A DNA stretch of 64,000 nt, from positions 46,729,705 to 46,793,704 of the forward strand of contig CM055315.2 of NCBI GenBank assembly GCA_029255685.2. The letters are read 5' to 3'. The stretch comes from Silene conica (Eukaryota > Streptophyta > Magnoliopsida > Caryophyllales > Caryophyllaceae). Position numbers and translations under genes: made by a program. The notes below the pieces were generated by a model that saw nothing but the letters and a program-made list of their open reading frames with translations, had not been told where the DNA came from and made no database searches. Of this stretch, positions 31,763 through 44,546 are shown in pieces. Each line of letters starts with the position of its first letter. Position 1 is the first letter of the stretch.

Positions 31763-32374
31763 ATGGCTGGTGAAGACCCAATGCCAAGTGCCAAGCTAGC
31801 ACGTGAATCCTGGCTAAAAGCCTTCATGGACTCCATGAATCAATCTACTAGACTGAGGAATGATGGGTCAAACTTCTCTGACTGGGGTGCGATAAAGAAC
31901 GTACTCATCTATGCAATGGAATCAAATTTGCAAAGACGCTTCATAACCCATGGTGCAAACAAGATTTTCACCACGCTCACTAACGAATTCTCAAAAGCTC
32001 CGAGAATCGTTTCTTATGAGCATACCCGTCGCTTCTTTGAGGCGAAACTCAAGAAGGGCCGGGCGGTTAGCCCACATATTCTCAACATGATTGAGAATAT
32101 CGAGAAACTGGAGGCCCTAAACTGCAAGATCAGTGAGAACATAATCGTTGATCGAACGCTTCATTCGCTTCATGATGGGTACGCCCTCTTTAGGGCCAAC
32201 TATTACATGAACGACATGAAGAAGACTCCTCATGAGCTCCACTCACTTCTCGTACAGACCGAGAAGGATCTGAATTTAAGTGGGAGCGTGAAGCAAGATG
32301 TTCTCATGATCTCCAGTAAGGGTAAGGGTAAGGGGAAAGCTAAAGCTAAAGCTCAGGGCGACCTAGCGGTAGGT
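31763..32374 (+). pseudogene. C1 gag, N-terminal part
   Basis: Begins MAGEDPMPSAKLARESWLKA and runs open to the B1 insertion, where it ends in the lysine-rich KGKGKGKAKAKAQGDLAVG tail. Compared with C2 it lacks about 44 residues after SDW (between 31885 and 31886), an in-frame deletion removing part of the capsid region. The rest of gag resumes at 40402. Confidence 0.85.
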
Positions 32375-35202
32375 TGTAACACCCCCATTTATTTAAGAGC
32401 CTTTAGCAAGACCTTCTCAAATAAATAGAGATGTTACCATCTCGGAATGACCGAGGTAGTGAATAACAAGTAAACAAACCAAAGTACTTTATATAAAAAC
32501 TGACTAAACTTAAACTTTTGATATTACAACTACTACGCAAAGAATAAAAGTACAACGGATAACATCTAAGTATGTGATCTAATTCTAAGTAGGTCCAAGC
32601 CATGTCCCTCTCCATGCCCAAGCTCCTAATCCATCTGTCTCTGACCTGTAGAATCTACTCCCCATTCCGGATCATCGTAGGTGTACACGAATACACTGTC
32701 AACCTCGCGGTTGAGTAGAATAACACAATAATTAAAATGCAACATTTAAATGATATGCAAATGCCATGATATGCTCGAGCTCAATCACAATCTCAATCTC
32801 AAACCCGTAACTCCCAGCCATACCGAACCTCCCGGCAGACTATAATCGGTCGTCGCTGAACACCAGCTCAAAAGCTGATAAGACACCAGGCCTGGTCTGT
32901 AGAACCACCCTGGGCTTTATATCAGAACACTATCTGATTCACAATATCTCAGTAAACAATGCATATGCATGCTCATGAATGCCACAATATAAATAGTTAA
33001 CCATGCTATCAAATACTGATATACTCATGCCATTGCAAATAATCCACAATCAATCCAACCAATATCATTCTTATATAATTCATGCTTGCATCCATCACAT
33101 ATAAGGCAACATGCTTCCATAACACATCACAGAGTAACATCCATTCATATCAGTTCATAAAGTATAGAGGCAGTGTATCCTACCTGGAATAACAAGTCTG
33201 AAAAGCAACACCGTCTAGAATTAATCCACCTCGAACTCCGCTCCTATAAATATTATTTAATATTAAATTCTACTCATACAACCACATGCTATTAACTAAC
33301 TATAATTTACTAAGTATATCCTTACCAAAAATCGACTTATTATATATATATAACATGAAATCAACTAATCCATTATTACCAACTTAACAACATATTCCAC
33401 TTTTACTAATACTAATATTAACCGAAAAGACAACAATAATAATAAAATAATAACCATAACAATTGTCAAAACACGATTAAAATACTAATGACATCACTAA
33501 TCATGCGATTATCGAAATCTAGGAATAATACCATTAATCATAAATAATATTTATAATAAAGCAATCACAACAATAAGACAATAATAACAATAATAATAAT
33601 AATAATATAAATTATAATAATAATAATAATAATAGTAATAATGATATCATATAACAATAATATTAATGATAGTAATACTAGACAACCCACTAAACACGTA
33701 ACTCCAATCAACCCAAAAACGCAAAACATTAACAACCAAACCGTGACCAACAGCCACCCCCCCTGACCAGCCTGTTTTGAGCCCCTAACGACCGCCCTAA
33801 AAGAGCCAGAACCACCACCTATCGATGGTGGTCGTGACCACTGCACTATAACGTACCCTTTGACACAACCCATCGCTACTGACTCAACCCTCACTAGCCT
33901 GTGGCCTCGCACAAACACCAGCACCCAAACCCGCGGCCTGCAACATTATTGTACCCATGGTGTTTCTACCCTGTAAACCTTCCTCTAGCTACCTCCACCA
34001 CCACCCTAACCAACACCTAACACCAACCCCGACAACTACACGCCAACCACGACACCTGGTGGAAAGCACCAGGGCTCGACCCAAGCCAAACCATGTAAAA
34101 CAGACTCCCCAAACCGCTGTACAACCCTCGTCCTTCTCTGTTTTTGCACCGTCTGAAACAACCCCAAAATAGGCTGCGTATTGCAGTTTCTCGACCACCA
34201 CACACCACCCTAGCACCCCCAACGTACACTACTAACACCCCACTAACAGTATACATAGTCTTACCATAGAATTAAACCATAAAAATGTGATTAATTGAGT
34301 AAAACAAAACGCAACAGAGGAAGCATACTAGGTTTATGTCGATATCTATGGTTACTATCTTAAGAGCTATGGTGGCAGGACGTTGCTTTAAACACGAGAT
34401 ACAAGTTATTCATACTGCAATGGTACTCATAACATCATCACACTAGAAGAAGAACTGATACAAGGAGCGTGAAAAACTTACAAACTCTCCTACTGCGCAA
34501 GTGCAAGACGATGAATGCGTGGGCTGTTCTGAATTGTTTATCTTTCCCCTTTGTTCTTCTCATGGCAGAGTTAGTCTTCATTTGTTGATGAAGTAAGGTA
34601 GGTGGGGAAAGGAGGCAGACAAATTGGGTTGAAGTAGGGTTTTGTGCTTTGTGAAGTTTTGTCGATGGATGGAGTAGAATAGGAAAGGACGTGGTAGGCA
34701 TTAGGGTTTGTTTCGTTATTATTTTTTGTTCTTGTTGCACTATACTCGGTTACCTTATCCATCACACATCACACCTAAGCCCATCACGCATCTCGAGGTC
34801 TTACCTGACTATATCCCGTTCTTTAGCCCATAACTTAAAATAACGACACATATAACTAATACAATTATTCTAGCAATTAGCAAACACGTATTGAATAAAG
34901 TTAAATGTAATTATACCTCGTCTTGATAAAATATAAAATAAGTCTAGATGAGAAATAATTATAAAATAAGAAATATATTTAATTATAAATATATTATCAG
35001 AATTAAAGAAATACGATTGAAATGCCATTTATGAAATAATCGTCAAATATAAAAGGATTATGAAATACAAAGTAATCGTAGAAATACGATTTATAAAATA
35101 ATAACAGTTTACCTAAAGTACTTTATAAACGTTCTATTTGAAATACTTGTATAAAACAGAGTTTGACAGTTGTTGACCGAGGCTAAAATACGGGGTATTA
35201 CA
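32375..35202 (-). mobile_element. B1 3' LTR
   Basis: 2828 bp. Contains an AAT/ATA microsatellite (about 33580-33645) and a short C run (33757-33763). Open frames here, such as the Ile-rich one at 33565-33924, are repeated in the other LTR only because the LTR is duplicated. Confidence 0.9.
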
Positions 35203-35551
35203 GTCTTCCCTCCTTAAAATGAACTTCGTCCCGAAGTTCGCCACCCCGCAGAGATAACAAACATATAATAATTATGAAACAATCACAAGTAACACTTATA
35301 TAGACTTCAAAACGCGAAATATTACATTCTATCCCCCTTAAGAAACTTTGTCCTCAAAGTTTAACATACGACACGTGTATATAACACAAAAAAAAAAAGA
35401 AACCGTAACATTGACCGAAACATAACAAATTAAAACAGCAGACTCCATGCAGGGTCAATCTCAGTCAAACCAATCATGATATACCAACTAGTCAGATCAT
35501 AAGTAAAGATCAAGATTTTACAATCCTATCCTCCTTAAGACGTGGTTACGT
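35203..35551 (-). promoter_or_regulatory. PPT region with three PPT-hairpin modules
   Basis: Module 1: PPT complement 35203-35219, hairpin 35221-35239 (minus GAACTTCGGGACGAAGTTC). Module 2: ATTACA, then pyrimidines 35327-35340, hairpin 35343-35362 (AAACTTTGAGGACAAAGTTT). Module 3: TTTACA, then pyrimidines about 35521-35530, hairpin 35534-35551 (GGTTACGGGGACGTAACC). Only module 1 adjoins the present LTR. Confidence 0.7.
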
Positions 35552-37540
35552 CCCCGTAACCCCATTATAAAATTCCACATTCAAAGCTCAAGAAGATCAC
35601 CAAGCAAAAGTCACAAATTATCTGATAAGTTAATTACTCTATATTGGGCAACTAGCATTCGACTTTTAAAGAAACAAAGCATACTCGTCAATTTCATGCT
35701 ACACAGTAAAATCAGGGCAGCCAACACTTATATACCCTTGGAAATTCTGACACAAAATTAACACTTTTACATCAATGTAGACAATTAGCTAACGCATAGA
35801 TCATTCTTGACGAATTAATACATTTCATGAATATCATAAGGTCACATTAACGGAATGTAATAGCACCTGTATAATTGAAACTACTTTATATAAAACTCAC
35901 TAAAATAAATAAGGTTATATTATCATATAATAAAGTTCATAATCATATCATATGCCTACTGTTCATGCTACAAATGTCATATCATCAGGATATCACATGG
36001 TTACATCACATAATTCATATTTGATTAAACTTTTATATTGAAAACTTACCTAACTTACAACTAAACAATCATACATCACACTGCAACTTCCAAAAATCAT
36101 AATTAAATAACCGCTTAGACATTTTGTGAGACATTATAGTTTTTAGAAAATATGATGAATTAACTAATCATAGGAAAAAGAATCAGTCGCAAAGCTTAAG
36201 GATATTATTTATAACAAATTTTAAAACTCGATTGGTCTGAACAAAAACTTTACAGCACTTAGACAGAAATTTGAACAACTTGCAAAAATCACTATTAAAT
36301 AACGACTCGTTAAGATTTTACGTGGCTTATCATTTTGAAAACGTGAATGAAAATTCTAAACAGTGAAGTTGGACTTATGCAGAAACAATAAACATGTTTT
36401 AAATGATTTCTTTTCCAAAAACATAGGTCAAAACGGAACTGTGCAGTAACAATCTGACCACTGTCAACTAAAATATTTATCTCTCTCAAAATATAACTCT
36501 TATTAACATTAAACCAAAGGCACTGGGAAGCTAACTCAGGAGGTTATCATTTATAAAAAAAAAAAAAAAAAAAAAAAAAATTCAAATACATATATGGAAC
36601 GCATTTTAAATGGCAACCCGTACAACAAGGTAACATTCTGAACATTTATACAATTTTGGTTCGTAAAAAAAAAAAAATTGTTTCACATTATCACATTTAA
36701 ACACAATCATTCCTTCTCTAAAACATGTGGACATATCAATTGAAGCATTGATATCACATTACACAATATTAACATTTAATTTCCATCTAGAAAACGGTAA
36801 ATATTGTGGGACCGACAATAAAATCAACTAAATAACTCAATAATCATGTATGTATAGACAATGCATTAGTTTCTAGCTACCATCGTAACAATCTCAACTT
36901 ATTAAATACGAAAATATATCCTAGAAATCACTAAGGTGCTACTTATCATCAACTCATGACACATATCATTATACTAGATCTCTACCTAAGGGTTCAGGGA
37001 TCACATAGCCGCATGCACATCACCAGACATGGATTAACATAACATATAAATATGATCATTCTTATTCAATTACCAACAAATACATTACATATTTACGATA
37101 GTCATTAAATAACCAGATATAATATGGACATTTCGACACCAATTCATATGATCTTATTACCCAAATTATATATCTATTCTCTGAAAATTCCACAGTCAAT
37201 CATTCAGATCAATCAACATTCCAATATCAATCACATTCTTTCAATACACACATTAACCATAACTCACATTATGACTTACCTCATTCTTCTCCTACATGGA
37301 TGTTAGTACAATATATATATATATATATTTATATTGGGTCCTGTCCTTTATTCTATACTACCCACGCTCTACATCTCTCATGGGTGACCATGCTAGACTG
37401 AAAGGGCCAGTGGCTTGGTTTGAGGGGGCCCCTAACTCATCCCAATCCTGGGGCTCCTAACAGTTACTAGCCTGGGGTTCATTTATTAGACTCTTCCTAT
37501 GTTCATTATTATTCATTTGGTTTAGGCCTGAGGATCGTTC

Positions 37541-37552
37541 GCTCTGATACCA
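37541..37552 (-). promoter_or_regulatory. B1 primer-binding site (tRNA-iMet)
   Basis: GCTCTGATACCA, the complement of TGGTATCAGAGC, three bases inside the 5' LTR. Confidence 0.85.
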
Positions 37553-37555
37553 CTT

Positions 37556-38932
37556 TGTAACACCCCCATTTATTTAAGAGCCTTTAGCAAGACCTTCTCA
37601 AATAAATAGAGATGTTACCATCTCGGAATGACCGAGGTAGTGAATAACAAGTAAACAAACCAAAGTACTTTATATAAAAACTGACTAAACTTAAACTTTT
37701 GATATTACAACTACTACGCAAAGAATAAAAGTACAACGGATAACATCTAAGTATGTGATCTAATTCTAAGTAGGTCCAAGCCATGTCCCTCTCCATGCCC
37801 AAGCTCCTAATCCATCTGTCTCTGACCTGTAGAATCTACTCCCCATTCCGGATCATCGTAGGTGTACACGAATACACTGTCAACCTCGCGGTTGAGTAGA
37901 ATAACACAATAATTAAAATGCAACAGTTAAATGATATGCAAATGCCATGATATGCTCGAGCTCAATCACAATCTCAATCTCAAACCCGTAACTCCCAGCC
38001 ATACCGAACCTCCTGGCAGACTATAATCGGCCGTCGCCGAACACCAGCTCAAAAGCTGATAAGACACCAGGCCTGGTCTGCAGAACCACCCTGGGCTTTA
38101 TATCAGAACACTATCTGATTCACAATATCTCAGTAACCAATGCATATGCATGCTCATGAATGCCACAATATAAATAGTTAACCATGCTATCAAATACTGA
38201 TATACTCATGCCATTGCAAATAATCCACAATCAATCCAACCAATATCATTCTTATATAATTCATGCTTGCATCCATCACATATAAGGCAACATGCTTCCA
38301 TAACACATCACAGAGTAACATCCATTCATATCAGTTCATAAAGTATAGAGGCAGTGTATCCTACCTGGAATAACAAGTCTGAAAAGCAACACCGTCTAGA
38401 ATTAATCCACCTCGAACTCCGCTCCTATAAATATTATTTAATATTAAATTCTACTCATACAACCACATGCTATTAACTAACTATAATTTACTAAGTATAT
38501 CCTTACCAAAAATCGACTTACTATATATATATAACATGAAATCAACTAATCCATTATTACCAACTTAACAACATATTCCACTTTTACTAATACTAATATT
38601 AACCGAAAAGACAACAATAATAATAAAATAATAACCATAACAATTGTCAAACACGATTAAAATACTAATGACATCACTAATCATGCGATTATCGAAATCT
38701 AGGAATAATACCATTAATCATAAATAATATTTATAATAAAGCAATCACAACAATAAGACAATAATAACAATAATAATAATAATATAAATTATAATAATAA
38801 TAATAATAATAATAGTAATAATGATATCATATAACAATAATATTAATGATAGTAATACTAGACAACCCACTAAACACGTAACTCCAATCAACCCAAAAAC
38901 GCAAAACATTAACAACCAAACCGTGACCAACA

Positions 38933-38963
<31 letters not shown>

Positions 38964-40401
38964 GACCAGCCTGTTTTGAGCCCCTAACGACCGCCCTAAA
39001 AGAGCCAGAACCACCACCTATCGATGGTGGTCGTGACCACTGCACTGTAACGTACCCTTTGACACAACCCATCGCTACTGACTCAACCCTCACTAGCCTG
39101 TGGCCTCGCACAAACACCAGCACCCAAACCCGCGGCCTGCAACATTATTGTACCCATGGTGTTTCTACCCTGTAAACCTTCCTCTAGCTACCTCCACCAC
39201 CACCCTAACCAACACCTAACACCAACCCCGACAACTACACGCCAACCACGACACCTCGTGGAAAGCACCAGGGCTCGACCCAAGCCAAACCATGTAAAAC
39301 AGACTCCCCAAACCGCTGTACAACCCTCGTCCTTCTCTGTTTTTGCACCGTCTGAAACAACCCCAAAATAGGCTGCGTATTGTAGTTTCTCGACCACCAC
39401 ACACCACCCTAGCACCCCCAACGTACACTACTAACACCCCACTAACAGTATACATAGTCTTACCATAGAATTAAACCATAAAAATGTGATTAATTGAGTA
39501 AAACAAAACGCAACAGAGGAAGCATACTAGGTTTATGTCGATATCTATGGTTACTATCTTAAGAGCTATGGTGGCAGGACGTTGCTTTAAACACGAGATA
39601 CAAGTTATTCATACTGCAATGGTACTCATAACATCATCACACTAGAAGAAGAAGTGATACAAGGAGCGTGAAAAACTTACAAACTCTCCTACTGCGCAAG
39701 TGCAAGACGATGAATGCGTGGGCTGTTCTTAATTGTTTATCTTTCCCCTTTGTTCTTCTCATGGCAGAGTTAGTCTTCATTTGTTGATGAAGTAAGGTAG
39801 GTGGGGAAAGGAGGCAGACGAATTGGGTTGAAGTAGGGTTTTGTGCTTTGTGAAGTTTTGTCGATGGATGGAGTAGAATAGGAAAGGACGTGGTAGGCAT
39901 TAGGGTTTGTTTCGTTATTATTTTTTGTTCTTGTTGCACTATACTCGGTTACCTTATCCATCACACATCACACCTAAGCCCATCACGCATCTCGAGGTCT
40001 TACCTGACTATATCCCGTTCTTTAGCCCATAACTTAAAATAACGACACATATAACTAATACAATTATTATAGCAATTAGCAAACACGTATTGAATAAAAT
40101 TAAATCTAATTATACCTCGTCTTGATAAAATATAAAATAAGTCTAGATGAGAAATAATTATAAAATAAGAAATATATTTAATTATAAATATATTATCAGA
40201 ATTAAAGAAATACGATTGAAATGCCATTTATGAAATAATCGTCAAATATAAAAGGATTATGAAATACAAAGTAATCGTAGAAATACGATTTATAAAATAA
40301 TAACAGTTTACCTAAAGTACTTTATAAACGTTCTATTTGAAATACTTGTATAAAACAGAGTTTGACAGTTGTTGACCGAGGCTAAAATACGGGGTATTAC
40401 A
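37556..40401 (-). mobile_element. B1 5' LTR
   Basis: 2846 bp, near-identical to 32375-35202. The main length difference is a run of 29 C at 38934-38962 where the other LTR reads CCACCCCCCC. Confidence 0.9.
38934..38962. repeat. Homopolymer C, 29 bases
   Basis: A pure C run in one LTR only. Either real slippage or a sequencing/assembly artefact. Confidence 0.9.
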
Positions 40402-41318
40402 TAGGTAAGCCCAGGTTCAAGAAACCAGGTTTTACTAAGAGTGGGACAGGTGAGTCAAGCAACTCACAGGGCAAGACAAAGAGCAAGGATACTAGCATGG
40501 AATGTCACCATTGCCACAAGACTGGGCATTGGAGGCGCTCAGGCCCCGTGTATCTTGAGGACATTAAGGAAGGCCGCGTTACTCCTGTTAGTATGTTTTC
40601 TTCTTCTTTTATTCACATGATTGAGATTAACCATGCAAGTTACGGAACTTGGGTACTAGATACTGGTTGTGGTTCTCATCTATGTAATCATGTGCAGGGC
40701 CTCCGACACCAAGAACCCCTCATCAAGGGTGAGGTTGACCTGCGTGTCGGGAATGGAGCACGTGTTGCTGCAGTCTCGAGGGGAACATACGTGATCCAGC
40801 TTCCAAGTGGATTCGAGTTATCTTTATATAACTGTTATTATGTTCCTTGTTTGTCCAAAAACATTATTTCAGTTTCTGCGCTTGACAAACTTGGTTTTTC
40901 ATTTGTAATAGAAAATAACAGTTGTATTTTCTCATTACACAATATGATTTATGGCAAGGCAGTTTCCATGAATGGAATTTATGTTTTAGATCAAACCACC
41001 GAAATATTACATGTGAATAACAAGAGATTAAAGGTAGGTGACAAAGATCAAACTTACCTATGGCATTGTCGTATGGGACATATAAATGAGAAACGCGTAA
41101 AACAACTCATACAGAATGGAGCTATCTCGGCCTTTGATTTCGAATCATATGGCACGTGTGAATCATGTCTCATCGGTAAGATGACTCGTATTTCCTTCAA
41201 AGGTGTTGGAATGCGCGCTGCCGACCTATTAGGAATCATACATACGAATGTATGTGGGCTATGTCGATCAACGCATGAGAAGGCTATAGGTATTTCATCA
41301 CTTTCACGGATGATTTGA
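40402..41318 (+). pseudogene. C1 gag C-terminus, protease, pre-integrase
   Basis: The frame continues from 32374 after the TAGGT duplication. The zinc knuckle reads CHHCHKTGHWRRSG at 40503-40544, with the last Cys replaced by Gly (C2 has Cys). The aspartic protease has WVLDTGCGSHLCN (about 40650-40690). The GAG-pre-integrase motif LWHCRMGH is at about 41060. In the integrase the first catalytic Asp is lost: HTNVCG near 41240, against HTDVCG in C2 and C3. The frame ends at 41318 after a small deletion and frameshift around 41255-41280. Confidence 0.88.
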
Positions 41319-43683
41319 GTAGATATGGCTATGTCTACTTAATGAAGCATAAAAGTGAATCCTTTGACAAGTTCAAAGAATACCAAAATCGGGTACAGAA
41401 CCAACTGGGAAGAAAGATTAAAGCACTACGTTCTGATCGTGGTGGTGAGTATCTTTCACACGAGTTTGATCAACACCTTAAAGACTGTGGCATCGTGCTA
41501 TAGCTGACTCCACCTGGAACACCACAATTAAATGGTGTGTCCGAACGGAGAAATCGAACTCTACTCGATATGGTTTGATCCATGATGAGTCACACCGTTG
41601 TGCCTGATTCATTGTGGGGCTATGCTCTTTTGTCGGCCGCTCTAATACTTAACCGAAGTCCGTCTAAAGCTGTTGACAAGACTCCATATGAATTATGCAA
41701 GGGAACGGTCCCTAACTTGTCCTTTATTCAAGTCTGGGGCTGCGAGGCTTATGTCAAGTGGAGACACGAGGATAAGCTTGGCCCGCGATCGGTCAAGACA
41801 TACTTTATAGGCTATCCAAAGGGAACTTTTGGTCATTACTTCTACTCGCCAACCGTACATCGTGTTTTTGTTGCGGCTAGTGCGACGTTCTTAGAGGAAG
41901 AAGTTCTCGAGAACAAGTCGAGTAATAGAACCTTCGATCTATCGGAGGTTCAAGAACCAACTACCGAGCAACCGTTGGAGGAAACAGTTCCTTCAACCGA
42001 GGCTGCGGTAAATGTTCCTGAGGAACCTAGGAGGTCGGGAAGAGTCTCTATTCCTCCGGACAGATACATTGGTATGGTCGAGGAACATGACATAGATGAC
42101 GTCTTACTCCTAGAGGGTAATGAACGCACAACCTATAAAGGTGCCATGACCAGTTCTGACTCAAAGCTATGGCTAGAAGCCATGCAATCCGAGATGGACT
42201 CCATATATGAGAACAACGTATGGGATCTTGTGGACCTACCTGCAAAGGTACGTCCCCTTCAATGCAAATGACTTTACAAAATAAAGCATGCCGTGGAAGG
42301 ACAACAAGATATCCAGAAGGCAAGACTAGTTGCCAAAGGTTTCACTCAAGTGCCAGGCTTGCACTACGATGAGATCTTTGCACCCGTAGTCATGCTACGT
42401 TCCATTCGGATTATCTTAGCGATCGCCGCATTTCATGACTATGAAATATGGCAAATGGACGTTAAAACCGCCTTCTTAAAGGTTATTTGGAGGAAGGGTT
42501 GTACATGGTACAACCCGAGGGTTTTATTGATCCAGAAAATCCTAAGAAGGTTTGCAAGCTTAAGCGTTCCATCTATGGACTTAAGCAAGCATCACATAGT
42601 TGGAATCATCGCTTTGACCAAGTGATAAAAGAGAATGAGTTTATTTGATCAGTCGAAGAACCATGTCTCTATATCAAGTCGAGTGGGAGCAAGATTGTCT
42701 TCCTAGTACTGTATGTCGATGACATACTCTTGATTGGGAACGACATACCTCTCTTATCTTCGGTTAAAGCATGGTTGAAAAACCATTTCCAGATGAAAGA
42801 TCTGGGAGAGGCACAAAGAATTTTGGGCATCCGTATCTAAAGGGATAGATCATGACGAATGTTGTCTCTCAGTCAGGAGTCTTAAATAGATAAGATCCCA
42901 GAGAGATTCAGCATGACGAACTCCGAGAAAAGGTTCCTTCCTATGACTACTGGGCGTCACTTGAGCAAAACTCAAGAAGCTAAGACATTGGAAGAGAAGG
43001 AGCGCATGAGTCGGATTCCTTATGCTTCAGCAATAGGATCAATCATGTATGCCATGATATGCACACGTCCAGACGTTGCATATGCATTGAGTATGACCAG
43101 TCCAGGTGAACAACACTGGATGACCGTGAAAAACATTCTTAAGTACCTACGGAGGACTAAAGATTGGGGATTGACTTACGGAGGCGACTCAACACTCTGC
43201 GCCACGGGTTACGCAGATGCTAGCTTCCAAACGGATCGAGACGACTCGAAATCTCAGTCTGGATTCGTTTTTACTCTTAATAGCGCTGCTGTCAGCTGGA
43301 AAAGTTCTAAACAGAGTGTTACAGCAGATTCTACTACTGAGTCTGAGTACTATGCCGCCTCGGAAGCAGCTAAGGAAGCAATATGGATGCGTCAATTCTT
43401 ACAAGGACTCTCAGTAGTGCCTAGTTCGAATGACCCAATCACCGTTTATTGTGACAATAAAGGTGTCATCTTCCAAGCTAAGGAGCATAAGTCTAGCAAC
43501 AAGGCTAGACATGTACAACGGAAAGCTCATCTAATCAGAGATTACTTGGAGCAAAAGGAGATTTTCATTGATAAGATCGCTTCGGATGACAACATAGCTG
43601 ATCCTCTCACAAAAGCATTACCACGTGATAAGCATGAAGGGCACATTCATTCCATGGGCATTAGATGTGTTCCTAAGTTGTAG
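41319..43683 (+). pseudogene. C1 integrase, reverse transcriptase, RNase H
   Basis: Integrase core RSDRGGEYLSHEF (41430-41468), TAG stop at 41501-41503, then PGTPQLNGVSERRN with a further stop at 41577. RT begins before 42290 and shows KTAFL with a 1-base loss near 42480 and YVDD at 42712-42723; a TGA sits at 42269-42271 and further stops near 42646 and 42838-42888. RNase H (TGYADASFQTD, TESEYYAASEAAKEAIWMR, VYCDNKG) is open from 42913 to the stop at 43683. A 13-residue gap relative to C2 lies near 43100. Inactive. Confidence 0.88.
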
Positions 43684-44546
43684 TACTCTTTTATGAATTC
43701 ATGTAATAATTCATTTTCTCGTGTACTCTATTCAACCTCATTGTTATGATATATAATGTTTTGTTTTTCATGTGGAATTGTACGCCAATTTTGAACACCA
43801 CAAAGTGAACTGAATAACATTACATCGTTTTAGTCCTTGATTACCCACTTGAGCTGATAACTCAGGTAATCATTTTGTGACGTTGGTTGATGGTGGGTTC
43901 AACGAGCCATAAGTCAAACGGATGACTGACCAATCACAAAGGCAAGTTATACGGATATCTCGTAGGACACCCCGTGACAACGTTATGGAGTCCTAAATGT
44001 TTTATAACATTGGGTGCCAGGTCGTGGATAGGACCTCCATAGTGTTCCTTAGAGTCGAGTCTTTTGACTTTCAACTATCTCTTGAGATTAAGGCAGATTT
44101 TGGGTAACTTTGGTTTCTTTCCCACGGTCTTCCGTAACAGGGGCCAAGAGGATTTTTTCTGGGTTATTTCATGCTGCGCTTACATCTGCAGGATTCGAGT
44201 TGAGGGAAATATCCAAACCCTTATCAGGATTTTATCATTTCTAGGGCCACTCGAGGAGTAGTAACTGAAATGCATGGCCATGCTCGAATACAGATTCGTT
44301 TTATCAGTTAAGTTAATCTCTAGTCGGGGAAACCACTCTTGATACAGATCGCTTGTGAGATACGACCTTTGCGAATGCGGATTTGCAAATTGTCTTACAT
44401 TGAGTGGGAGAAATTTTAAAAGCATATGAGAATCTGTTATCGCACCTACACTTGTACGGACAAGTGGGAGTTTGTTGGAGCTTGTGTCCTCCACATGTAG
44501 TGTGATAACGTCATTGCACATACCCTTGTAAGGACAAGTGGGAGAT
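43684..44546 (+). mobile_element. C1 3' non-coding region with repeated PPT
   Basis: 863 bp with no coding motif. GTGGGAG purine tracts occur at 44404, 44464 and 44538; the last abuts the 3' LTR. Two hairpins, CTTGTACGGACAAG (44451-44464) and CTTGTAAGGACAAG (44525-44538), run directly into the second and third tracts. Confidence 0.75.

Larger units (their letters stand above)
35203..37555 (-). mobile_element. B1 internal region, non-coding
   Basis: No domain is recognisable in any frame. On the minus strand it starts with the PBS (37541-37552) and ends with a PPT next to the LTR at 35203-35219. Three PPT-plus-hairpin modules lie at the PPT end (35203-35551). Simple runs include 26 A at 36555-36580 and a TA repeat at 37311-37329. 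The interior shows no resemblance to the D gag region. Confidence 0.75.
32375..40401 (-). mobile_element. Non-autonomous gypsy-type LTR element B1 (LARD-like)
   Basis: 8.0-kb element on the minus strand, inserted in C1 gag with TAGGT on both sides (32370-32374 and 40402-40406). LTRs of about 2.83 and 2.85 kb begin TGTAATACCCCG and end GGGTGTTACA in minus orientation. The 2.35-kb interior has a PBS and a PPT but no gag or pol. It therefore fits the LARD class: long LTRs, a structured non-coding interior, and movement supplied in trans. The LTRs look about 99% identical by eye, making it the youngest insertion here along with C2. Confidence 0.9.

Noticed and set aside
33822-33845. CCACCTATCGATGGTGG and TGGTCGTGACCA in B1 LTR as another phased dyad
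   Set aside because: Only one occurrence per LTR, imperfect, and no repeated spacing; not distinguishable from chance.
33565-34740. Frames repeated at 33.5-34.7 kb and 38.7-39.9 kb
   Set aside because: Their apparent conservation is only the LTR duplication of B1. The Ile-rich stretch is an AAT repeat and the Gly run comes from the C homopolymer.
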